Shown here piece by piece: positions 5,914 through 8,839 of a stretch of 8,839 nt of DNA (its first letter is position 1; each line of letters starts with the position of its first letter). The position numbers and the translations under genes are program-made. Under the pieces are notes generated by a model, which saw nothing but the letters and a program-made list of their open reading frames with translations, was not told where the DNA came from and searched no databases. The stretch spans positions 1 to 8,839 of the forward strand of contig JADFZC010000089.1 in the NCBI GenBank assembly GCA_015232735.1. Reading direction: 5' to 3'. This stretch comes from Oligoflexales bacterium. GTDB taxonomy: Bacteria; Bdellovibrionota; Oligoflexia; Oligoflexales; Oligoflexaceae.

Positions 5914-7104
5914 ATGAACAAGGCTGCCTACGAATGGAACCCCGAGGTGTTTGATGCGATCAAGCTTGCTGTCAAACAGGAGGTCAGCCGACTCAAGACA
6001 CTGGCCGAACCCGCTGAGGTCAAGGAGCATCTGTTGAAGCAAATTACCCTGCTGGAAGACCGCTGGGCGAGCGAAGATACCATGCGCCGTTTTTTGTATA
6101 TCATGCAGGCGCTCATCTTGCATAGTGAACACAAAGTGCTCTCCAAAAAAGTGCTGCAAATGCTGTTTGATCTGGCATCGGCCTTGCTGAAGATAGCTGG
6201 GACGGGTCCTGGCAAGGGACGGATGACGCAAGTCTACCGCGATTTTTATCTCGTCAAAAGCCAGTTGTCGCTAAGTGAGAATCGTCTGCTTCAATCAGCC
6301 TGGGAATATCAGCTGGCCATGCAGATATCCGATGGCGTCCCAGCAGGCGCTGAGGGCTATGGACAGGTAACGCTGGGTGTTAAGGCGCTGCGACTCGGCT
6401 ATCTGAATCAGGCTGTTTCAAGCTTCACTGCCGCGGAACAGTGCGAACTCAGCCCACGCGAATTCCAGCGTGCCCGCGCGGGTCGGGTTATGGCTTTACG
6501 TCTCAAAGGCGAGTCCGACGCCGCAGTCTGGCTGGTACGTGAGACCCTTGCGGATAAGTCGCGGCTCACACCGCAACTGGCGACCGAAATGGCTTGGGAG
6601 TCCACTTTGCTCGCCATCGGCCATGAAGCCGACCTTGCTCCGCTGATGCGTTTATGCCGTCCCGGCCGGGAACACTACCAGGGGAGCTATCTGCTTGAAC
6701 TTTTTCTCTTATGCCATGCTGTGCGCAAGGTTTCCTATCGTGAAAATTTCGTCAAACTAAGCACACTGGCGCGCAAAAAGGAACTGGGGTTGCCGGGTTT
6801 TCAGACCCTTTGGCTTTTCTGCCAGGATCTTGAATTCATCCACCAGAATGATGTTGCCTTTGCCACGAAACTTGAATGTATGAGCAAGATGACTTCGCAG
6901 ATTGAAAAACTCCCGCAGCGTGGACTTCAACTTTTGGCTTGGCTCGCGCTCACGCGCTGGCTGGCGCGCAACAACAATTACCAGCTTGCGAATCTGGCCT
7001 TTCATGAGTATCGTTCGCTCTCACTCCGCCTCACTTCGGGAGGCAGCGATGATTGTCTGCAGATTGCCGGGGATATCAAGACCAGAAGTTGGCTTTTGCC
7101 GTAA
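5914..7104 (+). CDS. TPR-like all-helical protein, cytoplasmic, unknown role
   Basis: This 396-residue protein has no signal peptide or membrane segment. It is Leu/Ala/Arg-rich and almost wholly helical. Residues 147-180 (LGVKALRLGYLNQAVSSF core) fit a tetratricopeptide repeat, with L-G, G, A and F at the usual places; 185-220 (MALRLKGESDAAVWLV core) fit a second one. Further degenerate helix pairs probably fill 260-370. Such scaffolds bind peptides or partner proteins; no enzyme motif is visible. ATG 5914 has GGA 8 nt upstream. The ATG at 5881 (11 residues longer) has AAGG directly abutting it, which is too close, so I prefer 5914, but the choice is uncertain. It lies just after the lipoprotein gene and looks more GC-rich than its neighbours. 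It ends 24 nt before a convergent gene. Confidence 0.7.
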   Translation: MNKAAYEWNPEVFDAIKLAVKQEVSRLKTLAEPAEVKEHLLKQITLLEDRWASEDTMRRFLYIMQALILHSEHKVLSKKVLQMLFDLASALLKIAGTGPGKGRMTQVYRDFYLVKSQLSLSENRLLQSAWEYQLAMQISDGVPAGAEGYGQVTLGVKALRLGYLNQAVSSFTAAEQCELSPREFQRARAGRVMALRLKGESDAAVWLVRETLADKSRLTPQLATEMAWESTLLAIGHEADLAPLMRLCRPGREHYQGSYLLELFLLCHAVRKVSYRENFVKLSTLARKKELGLPGFQTLWLFCQDLEFIHQNDVAFATKLECMSKMTSQIEKLPQRGLQLLAWLALTRWLARNNNYQLANLAFHEYRSLSLRLTSGGSDDCLQIAGDIKTRSWLLP

Positions 7105-7117
7105 GCGGTCCCTCAGT

Positions 7118-7146
7118 CTTTTAAAATTCTAAAAGCGCTGTTTTTT
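7118..7146 (+). terminator. Weak terminator-like repeat between convergent genes
   Basis: CTTTTA (7118-7123) and TAAAAG (7130-7135) form a 6-bp AT-rich inverted repeat. A T6 tract (7141-7146) follows on the plus strand, inside the end of the convergent gene. The stem is weak and the T-run is 5 nt away, so this is only a modest terminator candidate for the TPR-like gene. Confidence 0.3.
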
Positions 7147-8064
7147 CAATTCATCGATCAAATCAGAATCGATACCGATGAGAAATCTGTCGCCGCCATG
7201 TTTTCTGACCTCCTTGTCGACCCTTAAAACCGCCGCCTTCAGAGGTTCTCCCTTTCTGTCTCCGCACCTGTGGCGATAGCCCAAGGGATAATTCCAGCTG
7301 AGCCAGTGGTGGTCGAGAAGTTTCTCCGCAAAAACCTGTGGAAGCATGATCTCGGGAAACCAGACTTTGCTCCCTGGCTTTCTTTCCGACTCGCTTCCCG
7401 GCTCAATCTCCGTTTCATGGAACGATCTTATCACTGAAGAAGTGCAGTGAAGCCCGGGGACCTGATAACGCGGTCTCTCAGCATATATATAGTCCCAAAA
7501 GGCGCTGACGCGTTTTGCGTGTGACGCATCCACTTCCATCGGAATAAGGAGGAAGGTGAAATCACCGTCAGCCTCGGCAAGACTTTCAAGATTATTGATT
7601 ACAGACGGAAGGTCGATATCATCATAGCTCCTGAATTTGTCTGGGTCCCAGATTCTCCTGCCATGCCTTACGCGCGAATACTCACCCCACCACGGACTTC
7701 CCTCAAAATCCACTATGGCATTCGATTTGTTATAGAGAACGTTCCAGATTATCTCCTCCTCCCAATCACTGATCCTGGCTCCGAAATCCCTGAACCTCCG
7801 CCCTATGGATATGGCCGAATGCCCCGGGCTTGGGGGAAAGGCGGGCATTGCCACAATGAAATTGAGAATCTCACAGCCTTCAGATGCCTTCAGGGGAACC
7901 TCCTCCTTTGACCTGTAGGATATATGACTGAGCCATTCCACTCTTGACAGGGCTGTTTTAACAGAATGGTGTTGCCCCGATTGCTCCTTTGCCCCGTTCT
8001 CTCCGCAGCCGGGAAGGAACATCAGAGCGAATCCCAGCATTTTTACAAAAGAAACTCTTTTCAT
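7129..8064 (-). CDS. Lipoprotein, possible permuted papain-like (NlpC/P60-related) fold
   Basis: The protein has 311 residues. The signal peptide ends LPGC, so C20 is lipidated. GAGGAG stands 5 nt before the ATG, a strong ribosome site. I do not recognise a named family. Two features suggest a circularly permuted papain-like fold. PGHSAISIG at 80-88 has a His just before a beta-strand. Later, VPGLHCTSSVIRSF at 202-215 has a Cys at the start of a helix, preceded by a Tyr-rich helix (FWDYIYAERPRY). In such enzymes a His comes first and the catalytic Cys follows in an NCxx-type helix start. Here H82 and C207 would be the pair. This is motif reading, not a proven match; it could be a non-enzymatic lipoprotein. 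A TTGACA-type -35 and palindrome lie upstream (8142-8169). It faces the TPR-like gene tail to tail. Confidence 0.65.
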   Translation of the reverse strand: MKRVSFVKMLGFALMFLPGCGENGAKEQSGQHHSVKTALSRVEWLSHISYRSKEEVPLKASEGCEILNFIVAMPAFPPSPGHSAISIGRRFRDFGARISDWEEEIIWNVLYNKSNAIVDFEGSPWWGEYSRVRHGRRIWDPDKFRSYDDIDLPSVINNLESLAEADGDFTFLLIPMEVDASHAKRVSAFWDYIYAERPRYQVPGLHCTSSVIRSFHETEIEPGSESERKPGSKVWFPEIMLPQVFAEKLLDHHWLSWNYPLGYRHRCGDRKGEPLKAAVLRVDKEVRKHGGDRFLIGIDSDLIDELKKQRF

Positions 8065-8141
8065 ATAAGCTCCTCTCTGCCGCCACGCATCGCGCTCAAT
8101 GGCATCATGTAAACAATTTTAATAATCAGCTATAGCTTAGA

Positions 8142-8169
8142 TATGCCGTCCTGACGGTATAGTTGTCAA
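8142..8169 (-). promoter_or_regulatory. Promoter-like TTGACA with palindrome in the spacer
   Basis: On the minus strand a perfect TTGACA (8164-8169) is followed by an inverted repeat (8142-8161; arms TATACCGTC-type with a 2-nt centre and one G-T mismatch). The -10 is poor: GCATAT at 17 nt or CATATC at 18 nt. It would start transcription about 70 nt before the lipoprotein ATG at 8064. A regulator bound to the repeat would sit between the two promoter boxes, as MerR-type proteins do, but this is speculation. AGCTATAGCT at 8129-8138 is another short palindrome. Confidence 0.35.
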
Positions 8170-8253
8170 GTTTTTCCTAAGTTTTATCCCGTGGGTGGCG
8201 AATAAATTATCAGGAGACAAACAAGTCGTTCCCGTCAGGCGATCAAATCGGTG

Positions 8254-8281
8254 AAAAAATCCGTCATAAATTAATGGACGG
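8254..8281 (-). terminator. Rho-independent terminator of the hemolysin III-family gene
   Basis: On the minus strand CCGTC-C-AT, a 6-nt loop and ATGACGG (8261-8281) form a seven-pair hairpin with one bulged C. It is followed one base later by six T (8254-8259 as A on the plus strand). It lies about 75 nt after the stop at 8354. A second small hairpin, CGGGT-CA-ACCCG (8279-8290), overlaps its start and may add to it. Confidence 0.65.
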
Positions 8282-8353
8282 GTCAACCCGGAACATTGTC
8301 GATGTATGGTTTGCTCCTTGATAATTGTGTTGATGATAGATTCGTAAGCGGAT

Positions 8354-8839
8354 TTAAATTCCTGTTTTGAGCACATAATCGAACATGAACCAGAAATGGC
8401 AAAATGATCCTGCCAGAATGAAAAAATGGAAGATCTCATGGAAACCCAGAATCCTTGGGAACGGGTTGGGACTCTTGTTCCTGTATATTATCGCGCCGAC
8501 CGTATAGAGTACGCCTCCAAGCACAAGCCAGAATATCCCTCCCCACGAAACACTCTTGTATATCGGATAAATTACAACAAGGGAAAACCATCCCATTCCA
8601 AGATATATGATTGACGAGAGCTTGCGTCTATAGACACTCATATTTTTTATCCAGCTTAAATATATCCCGACCACCGCCATGGTCCAGATTGAACCGAACA
8701 TGATCCAGCCAAGCGTCCCGTTGATGATTACAAGACATACCGGAGTATAGGTTCCGGCGATCATCAGGTAAATGCAGGTATGATCGAGCCTCCTGAATAT
8801 CTTTTCCCCGGCAACCTTCAAGGGAAGCCAATGATACAG
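8354..8839 (-). CDS. trhA: Hemolysin III / TrhA (PAQR) family membrane protein (5' partial)
   Basis: The frame is open at the window edge, so the N-terminus is missing; 161 residues are visible. The start LYHWLP, then FRRLDHTCIYLMIAGTYTPV, is the conserved second block of the family (S-x-x-Y-H, L-D-H and A-G-T-Y-T-P). The end has LGFHEIFHFFILAGSFCHFW, holding the HExFH motif. In PAQR proteins the YH His and the two His of HExxxH bind a metal in the membrane; all three are visible here (H3, and the HEIFH pair near residue 134-138). About five hydrophobic helices follow the metal-binding block, as expected for a seven-helix protein. In E. coli TrhA affects membrane-lipid homeostasis; the older hemolysin name comes from Bacillus cereus. 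TTG 8821 is an internal Leu codon, not a start. A terminator follows (8254-8281). Confidence 0.9.
   Translation of the reverse strand: MYHWLPLKVAGEKIFRRLDHTCIYLMIAGTYTPVCLVIINGTLGWIMFGSIWTMAVVGIYLSWIKNMSVYRRKLSSIIYLGMGWFSLVVIYPIYKSVSWGGIFWLVLGGVLYTVGAIIYRNKSPNPFPRILGFHEIFHFFILAGSFCHFWFMFDYVLKTGI

Noticed and set aside
8137..8439. Minus-strand 100-codon frame overlapping the end of the membrane protein gene
   Set aside because: It overlaps the conserved HExFH-containing end in another frame and crosses the terminator and promoter-like sites.
1..8839. CRISPR array, insertion sequence, tRNA or rRNA
   Set aside because: I saw no regularly spaced repeats, transposase motifs, terminal repeats or RNA gene signatures on either strand.

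Overview
The window looks like chromosomal DNA of a Gram-negative, moderate-GC bacterium rich in exported lipoproteins. Three genes have clear lipoprotein signal peptides (2299-3093, 4928-5878, 7129-8064) and a fourth has a plausible one (3587-4741). A secreted trypsin-like protease lies at the left edge. Many predicted outer proteins, several of them hydrolases, would fit a bdellovibrio/oligoflexus-like or other delta-proteobacterial lineage, but no rRNA, tRNA or housekeeping marker is present, so this placement is a guess.

Layout. 1-739 (+): the 3' end of an S1 (trypsin-like) serine protease with a roughly 210-residue cysteine-containing tail. 740-926: AT-rich, with three short palindromes; the last is an operator-like inverted repeat just before an intact XRE regulator (927-1241). 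A HipA-family kinase gene follows (1244-2181). It is broken: the N-terminal piece is fused, in the wrong frame, directly to the segment before the Gly-rich loop, and about 90-110 usual residues are missing. 2299-3093 (-): a lipoprotein zinc metallopeptidase whose HEFAH, Tyr and EFFAE motifs match the anthrax lethal factor/PPEP (M34) pattern. 3094-3586: an AT-rich divergent regulatory region with hairpins. 3587-4741 (+): an alpha/beta-hydrolase, probably lipid-anchored, with Cys in place of the usual nucleophile Ser.

4833-4878 holds the best promoter of the window. A 10+10 bp inverted repeat overlaps its -35 box. It drives a probable two-gene operon: a Cys-containing lipoprotein (4928-5878) and a cytoplasmic TPR-like helical protein (5914-7104). 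Convergent to it is a lipoprotein with a possible permuted papain-like fold (7129-8064, -). Upstream of that are a promoter-like site and a rho-independent terminator belonging to the hemolysin III/TrhA-family membrane protein at the right edge (8354-8839, -, partial).

No classical multi-gene pathway is visible. The common theme is extracytoplasmic hydrolysis: a serine protease, a metallopeptidase, an esterase-like hydrolase and a possible papain-like hydrolase lie within about 8 kb. The most distinctive items are the lethal-factor-like lipoprotein, the Cys-nucleophile hydrolase and the decayed HipA locus with a preserved regulator and operator.
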